Shown: positions 22,205 through 35,043, counted from the stretch's first letter. The stretch is 64,000 bases of DNA from Telopea speciosissima (GCF_018873765.1 NC_057916.1:26335001-26399000); one strand, 5' to 3'. The notes: generated by a model from the letters alone, not told the origin. A program made the numbers and translations.

Positions 22205-22923
22205 GTGTTTGAAGAAATGCCTTCTTTTTTTAATGCATTTTGAGTAGAACCGTTCGACGTGTGAGAGGCAGGTGGGCTTCAAATTAAGACAGTCACAGAA
22301 GAATGAAGAGAACCCTTATCACTACTTATAAATGTGATTTCAAGGGATTGGCTCTCACACTCACACCATTGAGATCTATAGCTCCTCCGTCTTTTTCCCG
22401 CAAAACAACTTCTACTCATGGGACTCCAGGGACCAAGTAAAATACCACTACTCTAAGGGTGGATCTTCTACTTGTGCTTTTGCTGTCTTCTCCACTTGGA
22501 GACATTGTTTTGAATGTTGACTTCTCTTTCTCTTAAACCTAACTAAATTGTGGAGAAATTTGGAAGAAACCCTCAATTAATTAATGAAGAAAACAAATTT
22601 GTTGAGAGAATTCTTAAGAAAAGAAATTTGTTTCTGCTGACTCTAAAGCATGGTGAAAAATTCAGACCATCAAATTTGACATGTACGTATTTAAAATGAT
22701 ACTTTATTCAATAGATGGATTAACCATGTCAAATTGAATACATATCCGACCATAGTAGATTAAGATGACAAATACAATCTATCCACTAAATTTGAGGACC
22801 AAAGTTGCTTTGAGTTTAATAAAACAACCAACGCTTCTCAAGAGAAAATTATCAGGGTATGACTAACTAAATAAACTAAACTTCATTGTGGAGAAAGTTT
22901 TTTTGTACTCAAAATGAACTCTT
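22205..22923. other. Upstream flank of FtsZ2
   Basis: Promoter-side intergenic DNA, AT-rich. No gene or repeat recognised before the Copia element. Confidence 0.4.
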
Positions 22924-22928
22924 AACCC

Positions 22929-23855
22929 TGTTAGATTTAAAATATATTTTATTTTATTTTAAGTTTCAAAATGTTTTGATTGTTTTATTATGGTATGGGA
23001 CCCATGTGATCAAAGAAGTAATTCCAAAGGTTGTAACATTCTATGGGTACCCTAAAGTCTATTCATGGTCACTTTCATGAGTGGGAAGGTGGGTCAAGGA
23101 TATTGAATGAGATTGATTTCTCAATTCATGGTCATAGGTGATATCTCTCCCTTTATGGGGTATTAAGGCCTTTATGGTCTTTAGTGGAGAATGACCCTTT
23201 ATGGGGTTTTAAGGCCTTTATGGTCTTAGTGGAGAATGAATGAATTTTAAGGTCATTCATGACCTTTAGTGGGGAATGACCATGAATTTGGAATTAACCT
23301 CCAATTCATGTCCATATTCATGTCCATAAATCTTATTCTTCAATTTGGTCATAAGTGGATGGTTATTCTTGGAAATTCCAATGGAGTGCAAGGATTGGTC
23401 TTGGGCCTATATAAATCCAACCAATTGCTTTGTAAGAGACATCTTTTGGATACATGTTCATGCCCATACTTAGCAATCACTAAGAGTGTTATTCTCTCTC
23501 TCTCTCTCTCTTTTCTTCTAAGTGTGTTAGAGAGTTGCTGTGTTGAAGCTCTTGGCTCCTTCAAGGGACTAGAAAGACTGCTTCATCTTCTAGTTGGAGG
23601 TTGTTTTATCTTGGGGTAGTGGTGCAGAGCACTCCTTAGTAGTAGGAAGCATCAATTACCTTAAAGGCAGCACCACAAGTGTGACTCAACCTCAAGCTTG
23701 TTCAAGTTGTTGCGGGTGTGGTTCTACATCAAATCCAAGCTTTGGTCTTCTCATTTCAGCCAAAGGTCAAGCCTAGTTTCTACTGCTTAATCTATTGTAT
23801 TGCAATTCGTGTTGTTTCAATTATTTGTAAGGAATTGTAATACAATTACCCAACA
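22929..23855 (+). repeat. 5' LTR of Copia 1 (927 bp)
   Basis: Starts tgttagatttaaaatat and ends ttacccaaca. Includes a CT microsatellite (23493-23511) and two near-identical blocks (ccctttatggggt...aaggcctttatgg) at about 23151-23175 and 23195-23223. A tatataaa box lies near 23409 with transcript-like sequence after it. Confidence 0.92.
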
Positions 23856-23886
23856 AGTTTAAGGTAATTGATTTTACAAAGATCTC

Positions 23887-25344
23887 ATGGCTGATCTTGG
23901 AGTTGTAAACAACAAGAGTGATGCTTCGAACAACAACACCACTGATGGAGCTGCCAATAAAGAAAATCCTTCAAACAAAAGTATTGAAGGAGCAATCAAC
24001 AACCAAGAAGGCGGAGCTATTGTTAGCCGCAATGATAAGGAGATTCCTCTTTTCCCTACCATTGACTCAATTCCCACCAATGTTATCCCATCAGTGACGG
24101 AGCTTATCCCGGATTTGGGTAAGATGATGATTATCTCTGAATTTGACAAGATCGAACAGTTTGGAGGTCAAAATTTTAAACGATGGAGGCAAATGATGTT
24201 GTTTGCATTAGCCCAAATTGGGGTGGTATTTGCCTTGACTGAACCCATGCTGAAAAAAAGTAATGATCCTGAAAAGGAGGGCAAAAGGGTGGCTTGGATT
24301 CAAGCGGATTACCAGTGCAAGAATCGGATTTTGAATGCATTATCAAATGACCTATACCATGTGTATAGTTCTTTGGAGTATGCATGTTCGATTTGGAATG
24401 CGTTGGTAAAAAAGTACTCTCTTGAGGATGCTGGTTCAAGGAAGTACTTGGTGGCTAACTTTTTAAACTTTGCTATGAAAGATAGTGACACCGTCTTAAA
24501 CCAAATTGATCAATTTCAAATTTTGGTTGGAAAGCTAGCAAATGAAAGGATGGTTCTACCGGAAGAATTTGTGATCGGTGTCTTGATTGAAAAGCTTCCA
24601 TCTTCTTGGGATGCCTTTAAGGCGTCTATGAAACATAAGAATACAGAATTGACTCTAGACCAATTGATTGTAAGGATCAAAATTGAGGAGAAGAACCGGC
24701 ACAAGGACAAGGATGAAAAAGACCTTGGGGAAAGACGTCTAAAAGCGAACTTGGTAGAGACCAACAAACAAAATAAGAAAAGGAATAATCGTCAAAACAA
24801 TGATGAGCATTCTTTCAAGAAGAAGAAACTTACTTGTTTTGTGTGTAGTAAACTAGGACACTTTAAGAAAGATTGTCGGTTCAGGAAGAAAAATTCTGAA
24901 AAGGTGAACCTAGTTGAAGATAACGTCTTTATTGCTATGGTCACGGAAGTAAATTTGGTTAAAAAACCAAAAGATTGGGTATTGGATACCGGTGCCACAA
25001 GACATATTTGTGGTGATCTGAAGATGTTTTCCTCTTATTCCATGAATACAGAGAATGAAAAGGTATTTATGGGAAATTCCCAAAGTGCTCCTGTTATGGG
25101 AAAAGGAAAAATGGCTTTGAAACTCACTTCAGGGAAGACTATGGTTCTCACCAATGTTCTTCATGTGCCAGATATTAGGCGCAATTTAATTTCAGTTCCT
25201 TTGCTTAATAAAGTAAGAATAAAATTTGCTTTTGAAAGTGATAAGGCGGTTATCACTAAAAACAATGTTTTTGTGGGGAAGGGATACCTTAGTGAGGGGT
25301 TGTTTGTACTAAGTGTTGGAAATGTTGTAATTGAGAAAAACTAG
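23887..25344 (+). CDS. Copia 1 gag and protease
   Basis: A 485-codon ORF with ATG 31 bp after the LTR. Residues about 80-270 form the Copia gag domain (FDKIEQFGGQNFKRWRQMM at its start). A CCHC zinc knuckle, CFVCSKLGHFKKDC, lies near 317-330. The aspartic protease motif LDTGATRHIC has its Asp at about 367. The frame ends within the GAG-pre-integrase linker near 25342. It continues in another frame at 25331, so a one-base shift has split the polyprotein. This is retrotransposon capsid and maturation machinery, not a host gene. Confidence 0.88.
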   Translation: MADLGVVNNKSDASNNNTTDGAANKENPSNKSIEGAINNQEGGAIVSRNDKEIPLFPTIDSIPTNVIPSVTELIPDLGKMMIISEFDKIEQFGGQNFKRWRQMMLFALAQIGVVFALTEPMLKKSNDPEKEGKRVAWIQADYQCKNRILNALSNDLYHVYSSLEYACSIWNALVKKYSLEDAGSRKYLVANFLNFAMKDSDTVLNQIDQFQILVGKLANERMVLPEEFVIGVLIEKLPSSWDAFKASMKHKNTELTLDQLIVRIKIEEKNRHKDKDEKDLGERRLKANLVETNKQNKKRNNRQNNDEHSFKKKKLTCFVCSKLGHFKKDCRFRKKNSEKVNLVEDNVFIAMVTEVNLVKKPKDWVLDTGATRHICGDLKMFSSYSMNTENEKVFMGNSQSAPVMGKGKMALKLTSGKTMVLTNVLHVPDIRRNLISVPLLNKVRIKFAFESDKAVITKNNVFVGKGYLSEGLFVLSVGNVVIEKN

Positions 25345-26122
25345 TACTTCTTCTGCTTACATGATTGTCTCTTCTAACTTTTTTTATTTGTGGCATGGTA
25401 GGTTGGGTCATAGTAGTGTGAAATATATCACCAAACTATGCAAGTTATGCATGATCACCGATAAGGTGGAACCCCCCGTGAACAAGTGTATAACTTGTGT
25501 AGAGGCAAAGTTAACCAAAAAGCCTCACAAGACTATGGATAGGAAGAGTGATCTCTTGGAATTAATCCATAGTGACTTATGTAAGTACAAGTCATATGAG
25601 TCTAGGGGAGGAAACAACTATGTCATAACTTTCATAGATGACCACTCTAGATATACCATGGTATATTTACTCAAATCAAAGGATGAGGCCGAAAAAGCGT
25701 TTATGTCTTATAAAATGGAAGTTGAAAATCAACTTGGTAAAAAGGTTAAAAGACTTAGAACCAATAGAGGAGCTGAATACTTTAACCTTGATAAGTTTTG
25801 TGAGAAAAATAGAATTATCCATGAAACAACCGCTCCATACCAACTGAAATCAAATGGGGTTGCCGAAAGGAAAAATAGGTCTCTTAAAGAGATGATGAAC
25901 TCTATGTTATTGAGTTCAGATGTACCACTTGATATGTGGGGGGAAGCCATGCTATCGACATGTTATCTATCAAATAGAATCCCACATAGCAAGACTGGTA
26001 TGGTTCTATTTGAGAAATGGTTTGGTAGGAAACCAAGTCTAAAACATCTACAGGTTTGGGGTTGTTTGGCTAAGGTGTTGTTACCGAATTCAAAGAAAAG
26101 AAAATTGGGACAAAACATGTGA
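25331..26122 (+). pseudogene. Copia 1 integrase, frameshifted
   Basis: Contains the GAG-pre-integrase motif LWHGRLGHSSVKYI, a zinc-finger remnant CITCVEAK, and the integrase core: HSDLC and FIDDHSRY, then RTNRGAEY, then NGVAERKNRSL. The second catalytic Asp, normally SDxG, is Asn here, so the enzyme is probably dead. The frame ends near 26120 and goes on in a different frame to 26339. Confidence 0.85.
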
Positions 26123-26126
26123 TTGT

Positions 26127-27977
26127 GTGTGTTTGGGTTATGCTACAAATAGTACGGCATACCGGTTCATGGTGATCAAAGTCATAGATGATGTTATTGA
26201 ACCAAATAGCATCATAGAATCAAGAGACGTTGAGTTTTTTGAAAATTTATTTTCCTTTAAGTTTATCTTACCTATAAGTAAGGATAGTCAATTGACTAAT
26301 GGGGAAATTGAGTCAAATGAAAGGGTTACCAATCAATAATTGAGTAATGATGACGAAAGTCGGCCTAGGATGAGCATGCGACTCAAAAGACCCAAATATA
26401 CAGATGATGAGTGGCTTGTCTATTTAGTAAACAAGGATCCTCTTACATACAAAGAGGCTATTACATCACTGGATGCCGTCTTTTGGAAAGAGGCAATCAA
26501 GAGTGAACTAGATTCAATCTTGGCGAATAACACTTGGGAATTGGTGGATTTACCATTCGGGTCCAAAACTTTGAAAACCAAGTGGATATTTCGAAAGAAA
26601 TTAAAAAGTGATGGGTCACTTGATCGTTTCAAGGCCAGACTTGTTGTCAAAGGTTTTAGGCAAAAGCCTAATATTGATTACTTTGACACATTTGCCCCGG
26701 TGTCTAGAATTGCCACGATAAGGGTTATGTTGGTAATGACGTCAATATATAACCTGGTAATCCATCAAATGGATGTGAAAACGGCTTTTCTTAATGGGAA
26801 CTTAGAGGAGGAAATTTACATAAAACAACCAGAAGGTTGTGTTGTAATTGGTCAAGAGCGAAAGGTTTGCAAACTTCGAAAATCCTTATATGGATTGAAG
26901 CAAGCACCGAAGCAATGGCATGAAAAATTGGACAAGGTTCTAATTTCAAATGGGTTCGTTGTAAACGATGCTGAAAGATGCTTATATAGCAGGTTTCATG
27001 GTGGTAGGGGTGTATTCATACTACTATATGTAGATGATATGCTCATAATGGAAACAAACTTGGAAATGGTTAATCAAAATAAAAAACTTTTGATGTATAG
27101 TTTCGACACAAAAGACTTAGGGGAGGCTGATATGATCATTGGGATCAAAATCATCAAGCTAGGAAATCATATTACAATATCCCAAGCCCATTATGCAGAA
27201 AACACACTTAAAAAGTATGGGTACTATGAAGTTTCAACGGTTAAAATACCTTATGATATGGGGTGTCACTTGAAAATGAACCTAGGTGAACCAGTGAATC
27301 AAAAAAGATATGCTCAAATTATTGGTTCGGTCATATATCTAATGAATTGTACGCGTTCAGATATTACCTTTGCGGTAGGAAAGTTGAGTCAACATACTCA
27401 TAATCCAAGTAAGGAACATTGGAGCGCGGTTGATAGGTTACTAAGGTACTTAAAAGGCACTATAAACTATAGTTTACACTATAGTGGTAAACCAGCGGTT
27501 TTAAAAGGGTATTGTGATACAAATTGGATTTCGGATACAAACGAGTCCTTAGCTACTAGTGGATATGTGTTTACACTAGCAGGCGGTGCAATCTCATAGA
27601 AGTCCACAAAGCAATCTTGTGAGACAGACTCTACCATGGAAGCTGAGTTCATAGCCTTGGAAAAGACAGGAATGGAAGCCGAATAGCTTAGAAACTTAAT
27701 GACGGGTATTCCATTATGGCAAAAATCGGTGCAATTGGTATCACTACATTGTGATAACCAAGCGACTATACATCTAGCCAAGAATCGGATATACAATGGT
27801 AAGAGGAGGCACATACGTCTCAGACACAACCTTGTGAGACAGTACATAGATGAAGGAATGATAGTTATCGATTATGTGAAGTCAGAAAGTAACCAAGCTG
27901 ACATGTTCACAAAGCCTATGTCTATCAAGAACTTGTGTAGTGCATCTACAGGAATGGGGTTAATGCCTAATTCATAG
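26127..27977 (+). pseudogene. Copia 1 reverse transcriptase and RNase H with stops
   Basis: Integrase tail 26127-26339 ends at TAA; RT follows at 26340-27599. RT motifs: WIFRKKLKSDGSLDRFKARLV, QMDVKTAFLNG and the catalytic LLYVDDML. RNase H follows (GYCDTNWISD, then HCDNQATIHLAKN to about 27977). In-frame stops at about 27598 and 27684 sit where the family has Trp (GGAISW, EAEW). The end, SNQADMFTKPM, is the usual Copia pol terminus. Confidence 0.88.
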
Positions 27978-28550
27978 GTCATGTGATGGACACCCTACCT
28001 ATGTGAAGAGGCTAAATGCCTGAATTAGGTTCAAGGGGTACAAACAAAATCATTGGTTGACCGGTTTTGTACTACTACTTGTATAAATATTCATTTCAAG
28101 TTGTAGATGGTGAAAGTAATACTATCACAAAGAAAGAGGTTGAGCGGTAAAGCTCTTAATTAGTCTAATCCCAAGAAATGTGGGGGTGTGTCAGTTGTGG
28201 TGCACACCAGTGACTAACCTAAGTGAATGTGGCCGCCGTCGATGAGAACTTATAGGCGAGTTCTCTAAAACATTCAAGAGTTCAAGATAAGGGATATGGC
28301 CGGTTCAAAAGTCCAAAGTGATTTTATGATGGGTAGCGCAAGAGTCGACCTATGGGATATGGTTGATGGGACGGTCAGCTACACCAATGAAAAAAGGTTC
28401 AAGGAGTCTGACTCCACCTCTACTCTGTAGCGCGGTCCATTAGACCTAGTGTAGGTTCAAGTCCGGAAGACACCTACAACGATGTGTCCTATAGTGTCTA
28501 ATTCAGTCACAGCATGTGTGTCTCATGTCATTTTGAAACTTGTGGGGGAT

Positions 28551-29496
28551 TGTTAGATTTAAAATATATTTAATATATATTTTATTTTATTTTAAGTTTC
28601 AAAATGTTTTGATTGCTTTATTATAGTGTGGGACCCATGTGATCAAAGAAGTAATTTCAAAGGTTGTAACATTCTATGGGTACCCTAAAGTCTATTCATG
28701 GTCACTTTCATGAGTGGGAAGGTGGGTCAAGGATATTGAATGAGATTGATTTCTCAATTCATGGTCATAGGTGATGTCTCTCCCTTTATGGGGTATTAAG
28801 GCCTTTATGATCCTTAGTGGAGAATGACCCTTTATGGGGTTTTAAGGCCTTTATGGTCTTAGTGGAGAATGAATGAATTTTAAGGTCATTCATGACCTTT
28901 AGTGGGAAATGACCATGAATTTGGAATTAACCTCCAATTCATGTCCATATTCATGTCCATAAATCTTATTCTTCAATTTGATCATAAGTGGATGGTTATT
29001 ATTGAGAATTCCAAGGGAGTGCAAAGATTGATCTTGGACCTATATAAACCCAACCAACTGCTTTGTAAGAGACATCTTTTGGATGCATATTCATGCCCAT
29101 ACTTAGTAATCACTAAGAGTATTATTCTCTCTCTCTCTCTCTCTCTCTCTCTTTTCTTCTAAGTGTGTTAGAGGGTTGCTGTGTTGAAGCTCTTGGCTCC
29201 TTCAAGGGACTAGAAAGACTGCTTCATCTTCTAGTTAGAGGTTGTTTTATCTTGAGGTAGTGGTGCAGAACACTCCTTGGTAGTAGGAGGTATCAATTAC
29301 CTTAAAGGCAGCACCACAAGTGTGACTCAACCTCAAGCTTGTTCAAGTTGTTGCGGGTGTGGTTCTACATCAAATCCAAGCTTTGATCTTCTCATTTCAG
29401 CCAAAGGTCAAGCCTAGTTTCTACTGCTTAATCTATTGTATTGCAATTCGTGTTGTTTCAATTATTTGTAAGGAATTGTAATACAATTACCCAACA
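28551..29496 (+). repeat. 3' LTR of Copia 1 (946 bp)
   Basis: Direct copy of 22929-23855. It has a longer CT run (29126-29152) and an extra ttaatatatatt segment near 28568-28580. Scattered substitutions such as gatatctc/gatgtctc date the two LTRs. Confidence 0.92.
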
Positions 29497-30223
29497 AATC
29501 CACTATTCTATCGTATTTAAATATCTTCTCTATGTATGTTGAAGGTCCAAAAAAACCCCTTTCACTATTCAGAGAATCTCATTTAAGCACAATGATGATC
29601 GTTGACTAAAAATATTCCTTTCACTGGAGTGAAGAAAAATTGGTTCCATTCATTATGCGATTATATTATAGAAAATTATGTTGGAATCCATTTTCTTAAA
29701 ACTATATGAAACCTTAAATTTACTCTTTTAACTATTTTTTGTACTTGTCTTGTGTTGAAATGGGTGTAAAGTCCTCTTATATGGATCAACTTGCATCTAC
29801 CCAAGTTTTCCTTGCGATTCCATGTGGCAAGTAGTTACTGATAGAAATGTAACTACCTGGTTGCATGGCCCCTGCGCCTAGACACAGATGGGCACAAAAT
29901 GATCACCCTACCCCTCATGGAATGGTGGAAATCCCACCCTCTGTGATGCTTCCACGCATACTCCCATTGGCCCCCGCATTGGCACAGGGGCCCTGCAATC
30001 AAGTACCGTTCTCTTGACCTATAATATTTGTATCAACAAAAGGGAAGATGATTATGGTTTTTCAAGTTGTGTTTTTCACCTGCAATGAAAATGATTTTCC
30101 ACCATGTGGTACATTGGTCGGAGCCCAAATTTCTCTAAGGCTATGTTTGGAAGCCAAGAAAAAAAAGGAAAATGTTCTCAAAGGGGCATAGTCCACACCC
30201 AAACACAATTGGGGGAGGGGGCG
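29497..30223. other. Spacer between Copia 1 and the Gypsy element
   Basis: 727 bp with no gene recognised. A G-rich run (30209-30222) precedes the Gypsy LTR and contains its target site. Confidence 0.5.
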
Positions 30224-32964
30224 TGTTATACCCGCACCCGGTACCCTAATATTTTCTTTCTTTTATCCTTGTGACGTGTAGAGGGTGCTGCCATGTATGC
30301 CGGTGAGCTGTTCACAATGGTGGTCAAACCAAGCTACAAGATTGTTGACTTCGACACGGGTTTGCCAGTCGAGGAAAGATTCCTCAATCGGGAGTGGGGA
30401 AAATTCATCGACGGTGATTTCATCGACTACCCTCCAAGTACCAGTCCCAAGAGTGAGGAGTATCGGGCAGCACACCCCGTATCGCCCTACTTAGACACTT
30501 CACTTGGTGACGAACTTAGCGTCGCGGTGGGAAAACTCTTCGGGATCACAGAGGTTGCACCTTGACGTGACAGGGTAAGTGGTTGACCAAATTTTTGTTG
30601 TGTGTTTATGCCCCTCAAAGCCCTCGAAGTGTGGCCCAAAGGCCCCCGACCCCTTATGGTGGGAACCACCTTCCTACTCGCATCGGATGCAAGGTTACTG
30701 GCTGCCTCCGACCTTGCATCCAATGCTGCTGACAAGGACCCTTGTGAGTGAGACCCTGTGGCTAAGGTGCTATTGGTGCCCTGCCATGTTTGACCCTACC
30801 CAAATAGACCCTAGGGTGCACTTATGAGGCCTTATCCTTATAGGCCATTAATAGTGGTTTTCTATAAGAGAGAGGTGGGTAGGACTATTCATTAGTCTTG
30901 GCTCATTTCTATCTAACCTAACCTAACCGTGCTTGAGAAGGGAGTTATGAGGAGAGAGGGCTAGCAAGGAGAAGGAAGGGAAGAAGAAGAAGGAAACGGC
31001 TGCTGAGTTTGGAGCTTAAAGAGGGCACCTCGAGTGTACCTCAAACCAGGTGAGCCAAGTGCCCTTTTCCCCCTTTCTTCTCTCCTCCCCCTTGCTCGTT
31101 TGAGCTTGGGTGGTTCGTTGGTTGCAGCCCCAAGTTGGGGTTTTTTTTTCCTTTTGAAACCCAAAGGGGTAGCTTGAACCATGTTTGGTTTCCCCTTGTA
31201 GGATGCTATCCTACTTTCCCTACATCCCTTGGGATCTCCAACTAGGTCTCTCGACCTAAGGTTCCAACCACCTAGGAACCCCAAATCTGGACTCGGAGTT
31301 GTTGGCTCCTTTAAACCCCCCTTAGATCTTTAGGTGTTGGGTGTTTCTAAGACCCAAATAGACTCCAAGACACCCCCTCCCTAGTCCCTTGAGGCTTAGA
31401 GAACCAAATGGGACAACCCTGGGCTTTTAAGACCTTGAAATCGCACTTGGGTTGCATCGGAGGCAAGTCTGTGTGCCTCCGATGTTGCCTCCGATGTGGT
31501 CTGAGCCTGCAGAAAAGGTCGGAGGCAAGGTCGGAGGCAAGCCTGCTGAGTCCGATGTTGCCTCCGACATGGTTTTCAAGGCCTAGAACTTATGCAAACT
31601 GCGAGGCTTTTCATTGAGGCCTCTCCTACACTCTCTCATACTCTTATTCACTTCCGTAGGCGCCAACACTTGTGCTAGGGGGTGATCTCGTGCGGGAATC
31701 GTTACACTTAATCAAATTCCTAATTCAAGTAAACGGTGAGTGGGTTTGGGTGACTGTTTGAGCTTGTTTACTATTGTTTATTCATGCATTTATAAATTAT
31801 ATTATGACATTATCATTCAAGCATGATTGCATATTTGCATTTATTCTTATTTGATGATGATAATTGATTAAGATGATATGGATTTGTGTTGGGTTACGGT
31901 GCCAGGAAGTACTGGCACCGGAACCCCCGAATTACGTGGAATTGTATATTGCATCTCATTCTTGTTCGTATGCGCCGTGTTGTCTTGGTACCGGTGTTAG
32001 ATGGAATGGGACGTTGACACACCCGGATGTACCTCTCAACACGATAGGATTCATGTAGTATATCTGTGGTTAGGCTCAGTTCCCTATGCTACGACCCTTA
32101 CCAACAGGGGTTTAGGTGTTGGGTAGCGAGCACCTGCTGCTGTGGAGAGTTAGAGAGGCCAGGCCAGGGGTAGTAATGGTTATCGGGTCGCCTCGGTGGT
32201 GATGACTACGACCGGCGCGGGCTCCATAGTAATAATTGAGGTTGCATTGTGGTGAGAATGGAAGGATCCACAGTGTCTTCCCGAGTTATTGCAGTAGCAT
32301 ATACCCATTGACTTAGCATTGTGTGTTAGGTGGTAAATGAATTAATAATGGCATGCACCATGGACTATTTGTGATTGTGTGATTGTGTGATTGTGCATCC
32401 CCTTTTCTCTCTCACTGGCTCGGTGGAGCTAACCCCTCTTGTGCACACCTTTTTAGGTGAGGCGCAGGAGATGCTTATTTTGCAGACTCGAGGTTCAGGC
32501 CTCGGAGTACGATGATATCGGTGAGAGGACCCGAGGCCGTGACCGAGGAGCACGGTGATGGGTGTCCTTGTGACGATCGCGCCTACGGGCCGTATTGATA
32601 CATGGGACGTGTTCCCTTTTTTGTCTTTTTGGGGCCGCGTGCCTTGTATAAACATTTATTGCTATACTTGTTTTAGGGTAGTTATGCTATGGTCATTCGG
32701 GATATCCATCCAAACTATTTATGTATCTTTTAACCGTATGAACATGAGGTAATTACTACAAACGCTTCCGCTTATTTTATGATCGTTGGAAATGGAATAT
32801 TCCTTGCCTTTTGTACTCTGAATCTTATGGTATGTTCTTTTAGACTAAGACTGTGCGTTGGGACACTGCAAATCGTGATTCTGGTAGTCTTATGGGACGA
32901 CACGTATCGTCCTAGTCACCCCTTTATCATTAGTTTATTCCTCAAACGGGATGGGGGCGTGACA
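30224..32964 (+). repeat. 5' LTR of Gypsy element (2741 bp)
   Basis: Begins tgttatacccgcacccggta and ends gggggcgtgaca. Contains a 90-codon ORF near its start, clusters of the ttgcctccgat motif (31450-31575), and several single-base gaps relative to the 3' LTR, mostly in 32450-32600. Confidence 0.95.
30293..30565 (+). CDS. 90-aa ORF of unknown function inside the 5' LTR
   Basis: ATG-started ORF beginning MYAGELFTMVVKPSYKI and ending FGITEVAP. It is acidic, without a membrane segment or known motif that I recognise. The same ORF is present in the 3' LTR (40604-40876). It may be a captured host fragment, an LTR-encoded peptide or chance. Codon periodicity is plausible, but expression is unknown. 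Confidence 0.35.
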   Translation: MYAGELFTMVVKPSYKIVDFDTGLPVEERFLNREWGKFIDGDFIDYPPSTSPKSEEYRAAHPVSPYLDTSLGDELSVAVGKLFGITEVAP

Positions 32965-32967
32965 ACA

Positions 32968-32979
32968 TGGTATCAGAGC
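32968..32979 (+). other. Primer binding site, tRNA-iMet type (Gypsy)
   Basis: tggtatcagagc starts three bases after the 5' LTR. It is the standard complement of the plant initiator tRNA-Met 3' end, used to prime minus-strand DNA. Confidence 0.93.
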
Positions 32980-35012
32980 GTGATGCTCTGCACCAACACA
33001 GTCTATCAAAAACCTCCAAGAGAAACATAATATCAAATGATAAGGACAACTGTGAAAAAAAAATATATATATATATAAATTTAGATATATATACATGTAT
33101 GTTCCCTAAAACCATTTGTTCCAGACATCAACCGCAGTAGTACTTACATCACCAAAGAGAATTACTACAACCTATAACTGCATACTTAAATGTCTACTTC
33201 TGTCCAAAGAAAGTAAAGGCTGAAACTATTAACTTAGTCAATGATGGGATTGATGGGATTGATGTGATGAGGCCTAGTCCTCCATCGCATCACCGCCACC
33301 CCGTGCTCGTCCTCATCATCACCCTCGTAATATAGATAGGCGTTAATGTCGTGAACCTCCTTCTCCAACCTATCATAGCGTTGGTCCGCCCGGCAAGTTG
33401 TTCATGAACGTCTGCGAAACCCTGGGTCATGTCTACTGAATCGTCCCATCGCAGCAAGGATCCTGTCGGTGTCGCTCATGGGAGGAGTAGGTGCTGAAGA
33501 AGAGGATGCCACATCGATGCCATGGGGGGCGAGGGGTGCTGGTACCACCAAACAACACAGGAGGAAGAGGTTCCCCGTCGCTGTAAGTGTCAGTCTTGAC
33601 ACCCATACGGCCAAGAGATCGATGGTCAAGCGGGGGGTCATCAGACATCAGCTTCGGCTCATTCTCTAGTTTCACCCCAAACCGCACAAAGATCTTCGTA
33701 AGGAGTCGTCCATAGGGCAATTGAGCCTTCTTCTTTAGGTAGGCCAACGGGTAAGCCATGGTCCGCAAGATGGCAAAGGGAAGACACACGGGCTTGGATT
33801 TGTAGAGGCAGTTGGCGAAGTAACTCACAAGGATAGGAGGCTCAGTGCAATGCCCTCCTTTTGGCAGTACATTGGTTGACACGAGACGGCTGAGAATCCG
33901 TTGGGACTTGCCGTAGAGAGTCTCCGATACCCTCTTATGGTGGGCCCCGCTCGTGAGGTCAAGAAAGAGCTCCTCCCGCCCCTTTGCACTAAGAAAATCG
34001 TTCGCATCATCATGGGACTGGTGGTAAGTCAAGACCCCACCAATGGACACTCCGATGATCTCACTCACCGCCGAGAATCAAAGGATATCTCCACCCCTTT
34101 CACATAATCGTGGATCCGACAGGTGTGGAGTGTCTTCCGTTCAATCCTCAAGTTGGCGTAGAAATGCCGCACCAACCGGGGATAATAGAACTGAGGGAGA
34201 TCGAGCATGGCACTCCACCCCAATGCCTCGAACCTGGCCCTCACCTTATATGCCTCGAGCTCACTAACCGCAATGTCTCTGCCCTCTAGGATCTCCCTCA
34301 TCCGGAGGTGCTGCCGGTATAGGGTTTGGGCTTCTAGGGACTGAAACCATACAGGGTCAAAAGCTGCGTGCGCAATTGCTGGAGCAGGGGCATTTCTAGT
34401 CTTCCTCAATCTTGGAGGCATGATGCGCAAGGACCTACACACAAGAGCCATTACGTGAGACCACTACATTGAACCAATTCAAAAAAAAAAAAGGGGGGAT
34501 AAACAACATTATAGACTGAAACATTCGGATTGTCTCACATTTGGGTTACTTTCCCCAAACCCAATGAGTTGCAACTTCATCAGGATACAATAACAGAGCT
34601 TGCTGTAGATATGGGATTATTCCCCATATCACACTCTCATGCTCAATCAAATGCCCAAATACATAATACAGCAATTGGGGCAAATTTAAAACACTGTGAA
34701 ACTTCAAGCAACCAAGACAAAAAAAAAATAGTGAAGCAATCTCATTACCAAGCTCATGAAAGGAGGGGTTATGGGCATTTCAAACAGAGAACATCAATAG
34801 CCTTTAGGGCCTAAGCATATACAGAAACCATTCCATGGTTCCTCTTTAAAAAAAAAAAAAGAAAAAAAAAAATATATCTGCAGGGTCGTGGCCGAGTGTG
34901 AGTGAATGACCAATTTCCTAAGTGGATGCTTCAATACCTTGGCCCATAAACAAACAAGAGAGAGAGCAGCAGTAGTTTTACTAAAGCCCTCTCACATTTT
35001 TGCCCAAACCAG

Positions 35013-35043
<31 letters not shown>

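Larger units (their letters stand above)
22929..29496 (+). mobile_element. Copia LTR retrotransposon 1 (6.6 kb)
   Basis: Two direct LTRs (22929-23855 and 28551-29496), each TGTTAG to CAACA, bracket gag, protease, integrase, reverse transcriptase and RNase H in Copia order. A G-rich polypurine tract (about 28541-28549) precedes the 3' LTR. Flanks aaccc (left) and aatcc (right) form a probable 5-bp target duplication with one change. A standard tRNA-iMet primer site is not visible after the 5' LTR. The LTRs differ by a few percent, so the insertion is fairly young, but the coding region has frameshifts and stops. Confidence 0.92.

Noticed and set aside
23349..23564. Minus-strand ORF across the Copia 1 LTR
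   Set aside because: It contains the CT microsatellite and has no domain; a shadow of the LTR.
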